NCBI RefSeq assembly: GCF_001425945.1
Contig: NZ_LMEB01000005.1
Span: 366,001-430,000 of the forward strand
Origin: Brevundimonas sp. Root1279
Lineage (GTDB): Bacteria; Pseudomonadota; Alphaproteobacteria; Caulobacterales; Caulobacteraceae
DNA: 64,000 nt
Direction of reading: 5' to 3'
Shown: piece after piece, positions 55,770-64,000 of the stretch
How positions within the stretch are numbered: the first letter of the stretch is position 1
Layout of the letters: every line of letters starts with the position of its first letter
Program-made: the position numbers and the translations under genes
The notes under the pieces: generated by a model
The model's input: only the letters and a program-made list of their open reading frames with translations
What the model was told of the DNA's origin: nothing
Database searches by the model: none

Positions 55770-56309
55770 TCACGCCAGGCGGCGGCCCTGGACGGCGGCG
55801 AGGCTGAGGTCCGGGCGTCCCGGATCGCCGGCCGCCACCGCCAGCCGCGCGGTCAGCAGGCAGGGCATGTCGTGGTCCAGGCTCACCGGTTCGGCGGGCG
55901 CCATCAGGCCGAGGATGCGGTCGGGACGGCCGGACCGGCCTCGCAGCGGCGTCATGGTCACCTCGACGGTGGCGTCGCCTGCGCCGGCGCGGGCCACGAT
56001 GACCATGGGCCGGGCCTGGCGGAGAGCTTGGGACAGGGTCTCGGCGACGAGGGGACGAGAGGCCGGCCCCCAGAGCGCCAGGAAGTCGGTTCCGCCGAGC
56101 GGGCGGTTGTGCAGGAGTTCGAGCCAGCCGCCGGCGACCCGCAGGGTGGGGCCCTCGCGACGTTGCTCGACCAGGAAGGCGCGCGGCATGCGAGCGCCCA
56201 GGGTCTCGGGACGGAAGGCCGCCCGGCGAGGGATTCCGCCACGCACGCCGGAGGCCCGGGCCAGGACAGTCCAGTCGTCGATTAGCCGTTGTGTATCAGG
56301 TTGGAACAT
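55770..56309 (-). CDS. PAS-domain-like protein
   Basis: This 179-residue protein resembles the PAS_5 family of small alphaproteobacterial PAS proteins: MFQPDTQRLIDDW then a domain with GGWLELLHNRPLGGTDFLALW and VEVTMTPLRG. It has no output domain, so it may be a sensor partner. GGGGAGG precedes the ATG at 56309. It is convergent with the gamma-carbonic anhydrase gene, three bases away. Confidence 0.7.
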   Translation of the reverse strand: MFQPDTQRLIDDWTVLARASGVRGGIPRRAAFRPETLGARMPRAFLVEQRREGPTLRVAGGWLELLHNRPLGGTDFLALWGPASRPLVAETLSQALRQARPMVIVARAGAGDATVEVTMTPLRGRSGRPDRILGLMAPAEPVSLDHDMPCLLTARLAVAAGDPGRPDLSLAAVQGRRLA

Positions 56310-56455
56310 CGTCCTCCCCTTTCGGCTACGTCCGGGCAAGGTTCGGACCGGTAGCGGACGCAACGGAAACGCAAGGCTTTTGTGGCTCAGATGCAGGTTG
56401 GAGCGGCGCGTGTCTTGCACGGCGCCGTGCATCGAAATGCTTTGGAGGTCGGCCC

Positions 56456-57325
56456 ATGGGGGTGCGGATCGTGAACTGGATGACCGCGGCCGCGGGATTC
56501 ATCATCGTGGCGGCCGTGGCCGACCCGGCTGCGGCGCAGTGCGGGACGGGCTGCCCGCCGCCGCCGCCGCCGTGTTGCGAGCCGCCGCCGCCTCCGCCGC
56601 CGCCGCCTCCGCCCCCGTGCTGCACGGCGCCGCCGCCCCCCTGTTGCAACGGCGGAGGCGACTTCAATGTGAACGTCAACGTCAATGCGAACGCCGAGGC
56701 CGGCGCCCGCAGCCGCACCGGGCTGAACGCCCGCGCCGGCGGGGCGGTCTGGGTTTCGGGCGGCGGCTCGGCCTATGTTACGGTCGACCAACCCTATCCG
56801 ACGACCATCAACGGCCTGACGGTCGAAGGCGCGCGCGTGCGTCAGACGGTGCGCGTGCCCTACGAGGCGCGGCGTCGCTGGGAGAAGCGGGTGGTCATGC
56901 AGGCCGTCTGTATCGACGACCGCAACGTGCCGCACCCGGCGTCCCAGGTCCGTCCAGACCGCGACGTGGACGCGGCCTATGAGGGGGAGCTGTTCCGCTG
57001 CCTCGCCGGCACCTGGCTGCAGGCCACCTTCGCCGAGTATCAGGGTGAAATCCGCTTCGATCGCGGCGAAACCATCAGCTGCCGCAAGGGCGAGGCCCTT
57101 TGGCATGGCCGCGGCGGCGCCGTGGACTGCCGGGCCCAACGGGCGGAGCGCGACTGCAACGAGCGTTCGCTGCTGCGCCGCTACGGCGCGGGCGTGAAGA
57201 TCCTGACCATGGTGCGCGAAGAGATCTACACGGCGTACCGCGAGGAGGTCGTCGAGCAGGAAGGCCTGGCGGTGTCGGGCGCTTCGATCACCCTGGACGG
57301 CGGCGTCGGCGGCCGGGTTTTCTGA
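56456..57325 (+). CDS. Secreted proline/cysteine-rich hypothetical protein
   Basis: This 289-residue protein has a signal peptide (ADPAAAQ), then a stretch with three Cys-Cys pairs between runs of up to twelve prolines, an Asn/Val repeat (NVNVNVNANA) and a ~200-residue domain with several cysteines (QAVCIDDR, FRCLAGTW, ISCRKGEALWH, DCNERS). I do not recognise the family. The Pro/Cys region looks like a rigid spacer. It has GGAGG upstream. It stands alone with a plus-strand terminator behind it. Confidence 0.65.
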   Translation: MGVRIVNWMTAAAGFIIVAAVADPAAAQCGTGCPPPPPPCCEPPPPPPPPPPPPCCTAPPPPCCNGGGDFNVNVNVNANAEAGARSRTGLNARAGGAVWVSGGGSAYVTVDQPYPTTINGLTVEGARVRQTVRVPYEARRRWEKRVVMQAVCIDDRNVPHPASQVRPDRDVDAAYEGELFRCLAGTWLQATFAEYQGEIRFDRGETISCRKGEALWHGRGGAVDCRAQRAERDCNERSLLRRYGAGVKILTMVREEIYTAYREEVVEQEGLAVSGASITLDGGVGGRVF

Positions 57326-57416
57326 CGCCAACATGAACACCGGCGTTCAGTCGCCGGTCAGGCGCTGTCCGATAGGTTCTGAGCGTCGGCTCTGTCGACG
57401 ATCCTGAGAAGCGACT

Positions 57417-57447
57417 GGCCCCGGTCCGAAAGGACCGGGGCCTCTTT
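57417..57447 (+). terminator. Terminator with GAAA tetraloop
   Basis: An 11-bp exact stem (57417-57427 with 57432-57442) closed by GAAA and followed by TCTTTTG ends transcription of the proline/cysteine-rich gene, just before the convergent M16 peptidase. Confidence 0.85.
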
Positions 57448-57449
57448 TG

Positions 57450-60314
57450 TCACTGGGCCGGGGTTGCGGCCGGTTGGCTGGAGGTGACCGCCAGGCGCCA
57501 GGCGTGGTCCGGCGTCAGGTATTCGCGAGCGAGCCGCTGGATATCGGCCGGGGTGACCGCTTCCAGGTCGGCGAGGTTCGAGCGAATCTCGTCCAAGGCC
57601 TGCGGATCGCGACCGACGGCGGCCAACTGGCTGACCCAGTAGCCGTTGTCCGCCTGGTTGCGTCGCAGCGATTCCACCACGGGCGCCTTGGCCCGCAGCA
57701 GTTCATCGTCGCTGATCGGCGTGTCGCGCAGGCTGGCCGTGATGGCGTCGAAGGCTCCGAACAGCGTCTCCAGGTTCTCGGGTCGCGTTTCCGCGGCCAT
57801 GAACAGGAAGCCGTAGTCCGGGAAGACCGACGAGGCGCTGGAAGAAGCGCCCGGCGAATAGGCGATGCCCAGCTTCTCGCGCACCTCCTCGTTCAGGCGC
57901 AGCTGAACCACGGCGGAGAGCAGCGACAGCTGTCGGGTCTCGGTGCGATCGCCGATCGAGTCCGTGGTCGGCCAGGCGACGAAGCCGAGCGCTTGTTCGG
58001 CGGGGCCGCTGTGCTTCAGCTGGATCGTCTCGCCGCCGGTCGCGGGGAAGCGGCGCTGAGCGGCCGCGGCAGTCGGCTGTTGCTGGGCGCCGCGATCCGG
58101 CAGGGCGCCGAAGGTCGAGGCGACGCTTTCAATGGCGGCGTCGACGGTGACGTCGCCGACAACGACGACGTCGATCGGGCCGTGAGCCCGACCGTCCATG
58201 ACGCCCTTGCGAATTTCCTCGAGCGACATCGCCGCCACTTCCTCGGCTGTCGGCGTCGTCTGGCGCTTGTCGCCGCTGGACATCAGGCCGCCCAGGTCAC
58301 GCCCGAGGACGCCGCCCGGCGTGGCCGCCAGTTGCTCCAGGGTCTGGGGGTGCTGGCTGCGAGCCAGCTCGAACGGGGCGGCGCGGAGGCCCGGGTCGAC
58401 GAGGTAGGCGGTCAGGGCCTGCATCTCGAGCAGCAGGTCCTCCGGCCGGGTGGCGCCGCCGAGCGTGAAGGCGTCGTCGGTGATGCCGGCATTGACGCTG
58501 TAGGTCTTGCCGCTGAGTACACGGGTCAGTTGGTCGACGGTCAGCTTGCCCGTGCCCCCCGGGCCCATGACCGTATTGGCGAAGGCCATCGAGGTGACGC
58601 GATCGACGGGCTGCGCCAGCTCGCCGATGCCGGTGCGGACGTTGACCAGGATCTGGTTGTCGCGGAACTCTGTCGGCTTCACGAACAGGCGGACGCCGTT
58701 GGGGAAGTCGACGCGGGTGACCCCGAGGTCGGCGATCTCGGTCCGCTGGGCGGGGCGGCCGGGCGTTCCGAAGCTGGTGTACGGCCATTCCAGGGCCGCG
58801 TCCGCGGCGCGCGCGGTGACCACAGTGCGACGCGAGGCCTCGAGCGCGGCGGTGACCGCGGCCTCGCCGCCGTCGATCGGGGCGGGGGTGGTGACCAGGA
58901 CGACCGGCCCCTGACCCTCGAAGACCGGGCGCACGGCGGCGTCGACCTGAGCCGGAGTCAGGCCCTCAACCGTCGCATTGAACAGCTCGAGGTTGGTCGC
59001 CGGAGCGGTGAAAACCGTCTCGGCGTTGGCGGCGCCGACCAAGCCGTTGGCCAGGGCCGGGGTCGAGCGGGTCGCCGCGGCGGTCACGGCGTTCTGCAGG
59101 CCGGTGCGAGTGTCGGTGATTTCGCGCTGCAGCTCCGCGTCTGTCACGCCGAACTGGACCAGACGGCGCTGCTCCTGCTCGATCGTCTCCAGCGCCTTGT
59201 TCAGTCCGCCCGGATTGAAGCTGGCGGACAGGGTGCCGATCTGCAGGCTGTCCAGGGCGTCGCCGGCCGAGGCGCTGGCGCCGAGGAAGGGCGGGTTGTC
59301 GCCCCGCGCCAGCTCGCCGAGCCGGCGATTGAGCACCGCTAAGCCAAGTCCGCGGACCAGGCCTTCGCGGCGTTCGGCGACCGAGTCGGCATCGAGGTCC
59401 GGCGGGCGGATCCAGTTCACCTGCACCGAGGAGCCGATGCCCGGCTCGACCAGGATGCGAGTCTCCGGCCCCCGTTGGGCGATCGTTCCCAGGTCGGGCT
59501 CGGGGCCGTTCGCAGCCTTGGGCTCCCAGCTCTCGAACGCCCCGCGGATCTTCGCTTCCATCTGGTCGACGTCGAAGTCGCCGACCGCCACGAAGGTGGC
59601 CCGTTCCGGCCGGTAATAGGCTTCATAGAATTCGACGAAGCGTTCGCGCGGAGCGTTGCGGATGATCTCAAGGTCGCCGATCGGGAAGCGGTTGGCGAGG
59701 CGTTGGCCGGGGGCGAGCAGGCCGAACGAGGCCTTGGCTACGCGCAGGCCAGGGGTGTTGCGGGTCCGCTCCTCGCCCTCGATCACGCCGCGCTCGGCGT
59801 CGACGGCGTCAGGGGCCATGAGGGCCTCGGAGACCTGTTCGCGCATGATGCGCAGGCTGGCGTCGACCGTCTCGTCGTTCGTGCGCGGCAGCTCCAGCAT
59901 ATAGACGGTCTGGTCGAAGCCGGTGGAGGCGTTGGTGTCCGCGCCGAAGGCCAGGCCCAGGCGTTCGAGGATGCGCAGCAGCTCGTTCTCGGGGATGTTG
60001 GTCGTCCCGTTGAAGGCCATGTGCTCCATGAAGTGGGCGAGGCCGAGCTGGTCCTCGTTCTCCATCAGCGAGCCGGCGTCGATGCGCAGGCGGAAAGAGG
60101 CCTGGCCGGGGGGCGTGGCGTTGCGCAGCACGGCGTACTGCATGCCGTTGGGCAGGACTCCGAAGCGGACGTTGGCGTCGGCCGGGATGTCGCTGGTCGC
60201 CTGGGCCCAGGGATCGGACGGCTGGACCTGGCTCTGGGCGAGCGCCGGTGCGGCGGCGACGAGCACTGCGGCGGACGCCGCGGCGAGCAGGAGCAGGCGG
60301 TGAGGGGAGCGCAT
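57450..60314 (-). CDS. M16-family zinc peptidase (insulinase-like), exported
   Basis: This 954-residue protein has a signal peptide (PALAQ) and two M16 half-domains. The first holds the inverted zinc motif HFMEH (His94, Glu97, His98), with the third ligand Glu in a GVIEGEE segment near residue 176; the second half-domain lacks it. It is a periplasmic metalloprotease of the pitrilysin/PqqL-like type, degrading small peptides or maturing secreted proteins. Length is typical of fused two-domain M16 proteins. Confidence 0.92.
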   Translation of the reverse strand: MRSPHRLLLLAAASAAVLVAAAPALAQSQVQPSDPWAQATSDIPADANVRFGVLPNGMQYAVLRNATPPGQASFRLRIDAGSLMENEDQLGLAHFMEHMAFNGTTNIPENELLRILERLGLAFGADTNASTGFDQTVYMLELPRTNDETVDASLRIMREQVSEALMAPDAVDAERGVIEGEERTRNTPGLRVAKASFGLLAPGQRLANRFPIGDLEIIRNAPRERFVEFYEAYYRPERATFVAVGDFDVDQMEAKIRGAFESWEPKAANGPEPDLGTIAQRGPETRILVEPGIGSSVQVNWIRPPDLDADSVAERREGLVRGLGLAVLNRRLGELARGDNPPFLGASASAGDALDSLQIGTLSASFNPGGLNKALETIEQEQRRLVQFGVTDAELQREITDTRTGLQNAVTAAATRSTPALANGLVGAANAETVFTAPATNLELFNATVEGLTPAQVDAAVRPVFEGQGPVVLVTTPAPIDGGEAAVTAALEASRRTVVTARAADAALEWPYTSFGTPGRPAQRTEIADLGVTRVDFPNGVRLFVKPTEFRDNQILVNVRTGIGELAQPVDRVTSMAFANTVMGPGGTGKLTVDQLTRVLSGKTYSVNAGITDDAFTLGGATRPEDLLLEMQALTAYLVDPGLRAAPFELARSQHPQTLEQLAATPGGVLGRDLGGLMSSGDKRQTTPTAEEVAAMSLEEIRKGVMDGRAHGPIDVVVVGDVTVDAAIESVASTFGALPDRGAQQQPTAAAAQRRFPATGGETIQLKHSGPAEQALGFVAWPTTDSIGDRTETRQLSLLSAVVQLRLNEEVREKLGIAYSPGASSSASSVFPDYGFLFMAAETRPENLETLFGAFDAITASLRDTPISDDELLRAKAPVVESLRRNQADNGYWVSQLAAVGRDPQALDEIRSNLADLEAVTPADIQRLAREYLTPDHAWRLAVTSSQPAATPAQ

Positions 60315-60447
60315 TCGGCTTCTTTCGCTTGGCGCGATGATCTCCGCAGAGCCGCGCCGGACAAGGGGGCGGGGACACTCGACGATCCATCGCTACGCCC
60401 CGGACAACCTTGTGGCGACCGGCGCGAGCCTCTCAAGTTACGGAAGA

Positions 60448-61704
60448 TTAATGTGAGGGCCGGGTGACGTGGAAGCTGGCCGCGTTGCCGACCGCGTTGG
60501 CGCCGCTGATCACCGCCCGGCCGGAGCCGGCGACGGTTGTCTGGGCGGTGGCGGAGACGTCGCCGTGGTTGACCTGACTGCTGGTGGCGTCGAGGCGGCC
60601 CTCGCACTCCGAACAGGCGTAGCCGGTGACGCTGTTGCCGACGGCCTCGGCTCCGACATAGGCGTCGTAGCCGTTGGTCCCCGAGAAGGCGGCGGTCACG
60701 TTGACGCCGCCCGTGTTGATCTGGGTCGAGTCGATCTCGACGAAGACGTCGTTGTTGCCGACCGACAGTTCGTTGCCGGCGCCCCGCGCCTGGGCCTCGG
60801 CGCGGCCGAAGTCGTAGGCGGTGGTGGTGGCGGCGGCGCGCACATAGGCCGCGTTGTCCTGATTGGCCTCGGCGACGACCGATCCGCCCTGGTTGTAGAG
60901 CTGAGCCCGGTTGCCGGAGGCGCGGGCGCGACCGGCCAGGTCCCAGGCGTTGCCGGCGTTGGCGCTGGCCTCGGCCTCGATGAAGGCGCCGGTCGAGCGC
61001 TGCTGGAGAATGACGGACTGGCCCGAGGTCTGGCCGCTGTTGATGGCGACAGCATTGGCCATGGCCTCGGCGTCGACGGCCAGTTCGGCCGGGACGTACT
61101 GCGACTCGACTCGACCATAGGCGCGCACGGTGGCGGCGTTGGCCTGGTCGACCGTTCCGTCGATGGCCGAGCCTTCGCCATAGGCGGCGACGGTGTTGGA
61201 AATGGCCGAAGCCGCGACATAGCCGCCGCCGAGCAGGCGGGCGCCGTCCTCGCCGAGCCGGGTGGTGGCGCTGACCAGACCGCCTTCGTTGATCTGGGTC
61301 GCGTCGACCGTCAGGCCGGCGTCATAGGCGCTGACCGCCAGGTAATTGCCGCCCGCCTGGGTGGTCGCCGTGACCGGCCCGGCCGTGTCGCCCCCCAGGG
61401 TCAGATCGGTCGTCGCGACGGCGTCGCCCTGCATCGACTGGTCGGACCGGACCGTGATCGCGTCGTTCTGAACCGCGCCCGAGGCGCTGTTGCCTGCGGC
61501 CGAAGTCGTGGCCGTGACCTGGTCCTGGGCGTCGACGACGTTCAGCGTCTGGCCGGCGAAGACGTCGCCCAGCTGCAGCTGTTCGTTCAGGACGATGGCG
61601 CCGCCGGTCGGCGGCGTCTGCGCAGCAGCCTCAGTAGCGGCTGCGACGCACAGCGTCGTCGCGGCGATCGTGCCAGCGAGACGGATCCGCGCGAGTTTCG
61701 CCAT
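60448..61704 (-). CDS. hfaD: Holdfast anchoring protein HfaD
   Basis: HfaD is an outer-membrane-associated protein that, with HfaA and HfaB, anchors the adhesive holdfast to the stalk or pole. The 418-residue protein has a signal peptide (EAAAQ) and a repetitive Ala/Thr/Gly/Asn-rich sequence with many Q-x-N motifs (for example QDNAAYVRA, QINTGGVNV), similar to curlin-like repeat architecture. Two cysteines occur near residue 370 (ACSECEG). Its start overlaps the end of hfaB by 74 bp, an unusually long overlap. Confidence 0.85.
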   Translation of the reverse strand: MAKLARIRLAGTIAATTLCVAAATEAAAQTPPTGGAIVLNEQLQLGDVFAGQTLNVVDAQDQVTATTSAAGNSASGAVQNDAITVRSDQSMQGDAVATTDLTLGGDTAGPVTATTQAGGNYLAVSAYDAGLTVDATQINEGGLVSATTRLGEDGARLLGGGYVAASAISNTVAAYGEGSAIDGTVDQANAATVRAYGRVESQYVPAELAVDAEAMANAVAINSGQTSGQSVILQQRSTGAFIEAEASANAGNAWDLAGRARASGNRAQLYNQGGSVVAEANQDNAAYVRAAATTTAYDFGRAEAQARGAGNELSVGNNDVFVEIDSTQINTGGVNVTAAFSGTNGYDAYVGAEAVGNSVTGYACSECEGRLDATSSQVNHGDVSATAQTTVAGSGRAVISGANAVGNAASFHVTRPSH

Positions 61705-62647
61705 TGTTCGTGTCCGTGTTGGCGTAGGCCGGGTAGTAGCCGCCGGTCGGGCCGACCGTGCCGCCGAGGGGATCAGGACCGGCCGAGAGACAAACGTCCG
61801 GGCCGGGCGCGCCGTAAAGATTGGCCATGAACTCGACCGTGGCGCGCTCGATCAGGGCGCGGACGGCCAGTTGAACCGGTTCCAGCCCGCCTTCGCCGGC
61901 CGAGATGTCGAAGACGTTGCCGTTCAGGAAGTCGAAGACTCCCGCCGAGATTTCGCGGCCGATGATCTGCTTCTGGTAGCTGACCACGTCGACCACCTCG
62001 AGCGTGGTGGTCTGCACCAGCCGCAGGTCGATGGCGATGTTCATCACATAGGCCTTGCCGGCGAAGGCCGTCGACAGGGGCGTATCGCTGCTGGCCTGGC
62101 CCGCGGCGGCGTCAAAACCGCCCGACCGGATATTGTAGTTCACCTCGGTGATGCCGCCGACGATGTAGAAGTCAGAGCCCGGGACCTGTCCCGCGAGGAT
62201 ACGGCGGTACTGGGTGTCCTCGGGGCCGCCGGGACCCTGGTCGCCGATCAGCCGGTTGTTGGCGTAGCGCAGCTCGAGCTCGGACACGGAGGTGTCATAG
62301 CGCTCGACGATCCGGGCCCCGGCCTTGGCCAGGGCGGTGTTGGCCATCAGCGAGGCGCCGCCGGTGATCTGGCGGCCGCCGTCGGCCGAGACCGTGCCGG
62401 TGTAATCGCTGATCCGGCCGACGGCGATGCGCGGGGAGGGCAGGTCGTAGCGGCGCGCGTAATCGGCCATGCAGTACAGCGCGGCCGAATAGGGCGTCGG
62501 ATTTGCGGTGACCGGCGCATTGCCGATCGGCGTCGCATAGGTCCCATTGGGCCCGGCGGAGGCGGAGATGCAGCCGCTGAGCAGGGCGGCGGCCGCGCTG
62601 GCGGCCACGGCCGCACGCAGGCGCCGGACGGTCGTGCCGTGGATCAT
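61631..62647 (-). CDS. hfaB: Holdfast anchoring protein HfaB (CsgG family)
   Basis: HfaB is an outer-membrane lipoprotein of the CsgG family that secretes or stabilises HfaA and HfaD. The 338-residue protein has a lipoprotein signal (LLSGC, Cys26) and the CsgG-type core, with PRIAVGRISDYTG and a GREISAGVFDF region. The C terminus is a charged tail (DNNGETRADP-like, ending RRSRY) encoded within the overlap with hfaD. Its ATG overlaps the hfaA stop by ATGA. Confidence 0.9.
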   Translation of the reverse strand: MIHGTTVRRLRAAVAASAAAALLSGCISASAGPNGTYATPIGNAPVTANPTPYSAALYCMADYARRYDLPSPRIAVGRISDYTGTVSADGGRQITGGASLMANTALAKAGARIVERYDTSVSELELRYANNRLIGDQGPGGPEDTQYRRILAGQVPGSDFYIVGGITEVNYNIRSGGFDAAAGQASSDTPLSTAFAGKAYVMNIAIDLRLVQTTTLEVVDVVSYQKQIIGREISAGVFDFLNGNVFDISAGEGGLEPVQLAVRALIERATVEFMANLYGAPGPDVCLSAGPDPLGGTVGPTGGYYPAYANTDTNNGETRADPSRWHDRRDDAVRRSRY

Positions 62648-63096
62648 GGAAGCCTCAGCTGGCCGTTCAGGCTGGTCCCGGCGGTGACATTGCCGTTGTT
62701 GACCTGAGTGGAGTTGACGATGACCGTGTTGTGGTTGCCCTGGACGACGACGTTCAGGCTGTTGCCGATGGCGGTCGAGCCGCCGATGGCCGTGCCGCCA
62801 TTGGATCCCACGCCGCCCGCGCCGTTGTAGCTGGATGAGACGCCGCCGGTGGCGCTGGAATAGCTGCTCGCGCCCGACTGGATGATGCCGTCGACGATCA
62901 GCCGGTTGCCGTTGGCGTCGCGGGTCGAGCCGGTTTGGGGGCGGGCGGTGGTGTAGCGCGACGCGCCGTAGCCCGCCTGGTAGTTGCCCATGCTGGACGA
63001 GCCGGCCGATTGCGCGGCGGCGATCGACGGCGCAGCGGCCGGGGCGACCAGAACGGCGGCCGCCAGAATGTGAGTGGTCTTCAGCCGAACGGACAC
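62644..63096 (-). CDS. hfaA: Holdfast anchoring protein HfaA
   Basis: HfaA is a small exported, curlin-like protein that forms the anchoring complex of the holdfast. The 150-residue protein has a signal peptide (IAAAQS) and a Ser/Gly/Asn-rich mature part with GNHNTVIVNSTQVNNGNV, matching the amyloid-like repeat pattern. The start is GTG at 63096 with GGAGGGG upstream. It is the first gene of the hfaABD operon and is preceded by a consensus sigma-54 promoter. Confidence 0.88.
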   Translation of the reverse strand: MSVRLKTTHILAAAVLVAPAAAPSIAAAQSAGSSSMGNYQAGYGASRYTTARPQTGSTRDANGNRLIVDGIIQSGASSYSSATGGVSSSYNGAGGVGSNGGTAIGGSTAIGNSLNVVVQGNHNTVIVNSTQVNNGNVTAGTSLNGQLRLP

Positions 63097-63136
63097 GATA
63101 GCCCCTCCACACGCGGACATGGTTGATCAATGAGCA

Positions 63137-63152
63137 AGCAACCCCCGTGCCA
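63137..63152 (-). promoter_or_regulatory. Consensus sigma-54 promoter of hfaABD
   Basis: On the minus strand the sequence TGGCACGGGGGTTGCT matches TGGCAC-N5-TTGCW at every conserved base. Transcription would start about 30 bases before the hfaA GTG. The element is 10 bp from the ATG of the divergent rhomboid gene. Confidence 0.75.
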
Positions 63153-63161
63153 ATCTGAGCC

Positions 63162-63917
63162 ATGGATATTAAAAAGCGCTTTCCGGTCGCTATGTTGGTT
63201 AAACGACCCAGTCTGGCCCTCGAGCGCGGAACGAATCCCCTGAGCGAACATCCTCCCGAGCGCATCTTCCTCGCTCCGGCCATCACCGTGGCCGTGGCCG
63301 CTTCCATGCCGATTCTGTATCTGCTCCAGACCCGCCTTCCGGACGGGGGGCTGAGCCTGGCCTTCGTGCCGGCCACTCTGTGGGCCGGCGGCTGGTGGCC
63401 GGGCCTGCTGACCTCGATGTTCCTGCACTGGGGTTGGAGCCATGTGGCCATGAACGCCGTGGGCGCCTTCGCCTTCGGTCCGCCGATCGCCCGCCTGATG
63501 GTCGGGCCCAAGGGCGTGGCGGGCTTTCTTATCTTCTATGTCCTGTGCGGCCTGGTCGCCGCGGCGGGCTATAGCCTGGTGCACCCGGACAGCCGCAACA
63601 TCCTGGTCGGCGCCTCCGGCGCGGTGTTCGGTCTGATGGGGGCGGCCATGCGCCGGCTGGGCCGCAAGAAGCTCGGCGGCCTGCGCGCCCTCGGCGACAA
63701 ACGCTTCCTGACGACGGCCGGAGCGGTGATGGCGGTCAATGCCGCGACCGGCCTTGTCGGTCTGGCCCCGGGCATGACCGGGGTCCAGGTCGCCTGGGAG
63801 GCGCACGCCTTCGGCTTCATCTTCGGGGCCCTGTTGATCGGTCCCTGGGCGAGGCTGTTCGGTCCTGCACCTTCCGCATTTGATTCGCCGGACGTTCTGC
63901 GCGACCCTGAGGGCTGA
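63162..63917 (+). CDS. Rhomboid-family intramembrane serine protease
   Basis: This 251-residue protein has six predicted helices and the rhomboid catalytic dyad: Ser152 in GASGAVFG and His215 in EAHAFGF, with HWGWSHVAMN supplying the conserved His/Asn of helix 2. It cleaves membrane proteins within the bilayer. It is divergent from hfaA. A later ATG (codon 11) is an alternative start. Confidence 0.92.
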   Translation: MDIKKRFPVAMLVKRPSLALERGTNPLSEHPPERIFLAPAITVAVAASMPILYLLQTRLPDGGLSLAFVPATLWAGGWWPGLLTSMFLHWGWSHVAMNAVGAFAFGPPIARLMVGPKGVAGFLIFYVLCGLVAAAGYSLVHPDSRNILVGASGAVFGLMGAAMRRLGRKKLGGLRALGDKRFLTTAGAVMAVNAATGLVGLAPGMTGVQVAWEAHAFGFIFGALLIGPWARLFGPAPSAFDSPDVLRDPEG

Positions 63918-63963
63918 TAGCGGCGCGTCCGCGGCCGCACTCTATAGAGAGGGAGGAGCCGGG

Positions 63964-64000
63964 ATGCTGGTCGCCGAAATTCTCAAGGGGAAGGGGGACG
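63964..64000 (+). CDS. Start of a probable CBS-domain protein (runs off the right edge)
   Basis: Twelve codons are present after an ATG with a GGAGG ribosome site. The residues MLVAEILKGKG match the usual opening of small two-CBS-domain regulatory proteins of alphaproteobacteria. With so little sequence the call is tentative. Confidence 0.45.
   Translation, partial: MLVAEILKGKGD

Noticed and set aside
60469..61830. A 453-codon plus-strand frame opposite hfaD and the end of hfaB
   Set aside because: Antisense of repetitive Ala/Gly/Thr sequence; hfaD has a signal peptide and operon context.

Overview
This is GC-rich chromosomal DNA from an alphaproteobacterium of the order Caulobacterales, most likely Brevundimonas or a close relative of Caulobacter. 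The evidence is the hfaABD holdfast-anchoring operon of stalked bacteria, a CcrM GANTC methyltransferase, short (~277 aa) Caulobacter-type flagellins with a FlaEY-like partner, GTTC-N7-GTTC type LexA boxes, a TTAA-N7-TTAC CtrA-like box, and alphaproteobacterial gene orders such as smc-dsbA-dsbA / DciA-like / mutY, DUF1285-NUDIX-cca, lspA-DUF3035 and prs-rplY-pth-ychF. No rRNA, tRNA, CRISPR array or insertion sequence was seen. The genus is an inference.

Left part (1-16 kb): the 5' part of smc, two thioredoxin-fold DsbA-like oxidoreductases, a DciA-type (DUF721) protein and divergent mutY. Then a glycogen-debranching-type glucosidase with a GT4 glycosyltransferase whose upstream region carries a perfect 12-bp inverted repeat, ccrM, a DUF4239-like membrane protein, a secreted TPR protein, pyruvate phosphate dikinase, a small outer-membrane beta-barrel and two small hypothetical genes.

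16-32.5 kb: ychF, a four-gene copper-type uptake cluster (DUF2946, TonB receptor, PepSY-TM, PCuAC), pth, rplY, two tandem paralogous cysteine-rich lipoproteins of unknown function, prs, divergent bamD, recN, a 318-bp gap, a gene of unknown function, a small membrane protein and exodeoxyribonuclease III.

32.5-48 kb: a secreted triple-cysteine-repeat protein, an MBL hydrolase/enoyl-CoA hydratase pair, GNAT, DUF1285-NUDIX-CCA transferase, DUF4112, then an orphan phage- or gene-transfer-agent-like cassette (DUF2793 plus glycine-rich adhesin, a 49-aa ORF, a holin-like protein and an M15 endolysin). This lies directly next to a flagellin cluster (flagellin, FlaG-like, flagellin, large FlaEY-like protein), followed by two small envelope proteins.

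48-64 kb: SOS-boxed ssb, an SDR-DoxX fusion with a DUF2269 protein, an EamA transporter, a DUF3035/BamF-like lipoprotein, lspA, a cation/proton antiporter, phoH (preceded by a minus-strand terminator that implies an untranslated leader or small RNA), a gamma-carbonic anhydrase-like protein, a PAS-like protein, a proline/cysteine-rich secreted protein, an M16 zinc protease, hfaD-hfaB-hfaA read leftward from a consensus sigma-54 promoter, a rhomboid protease, and the first codons of a probable CBS-domain gene.
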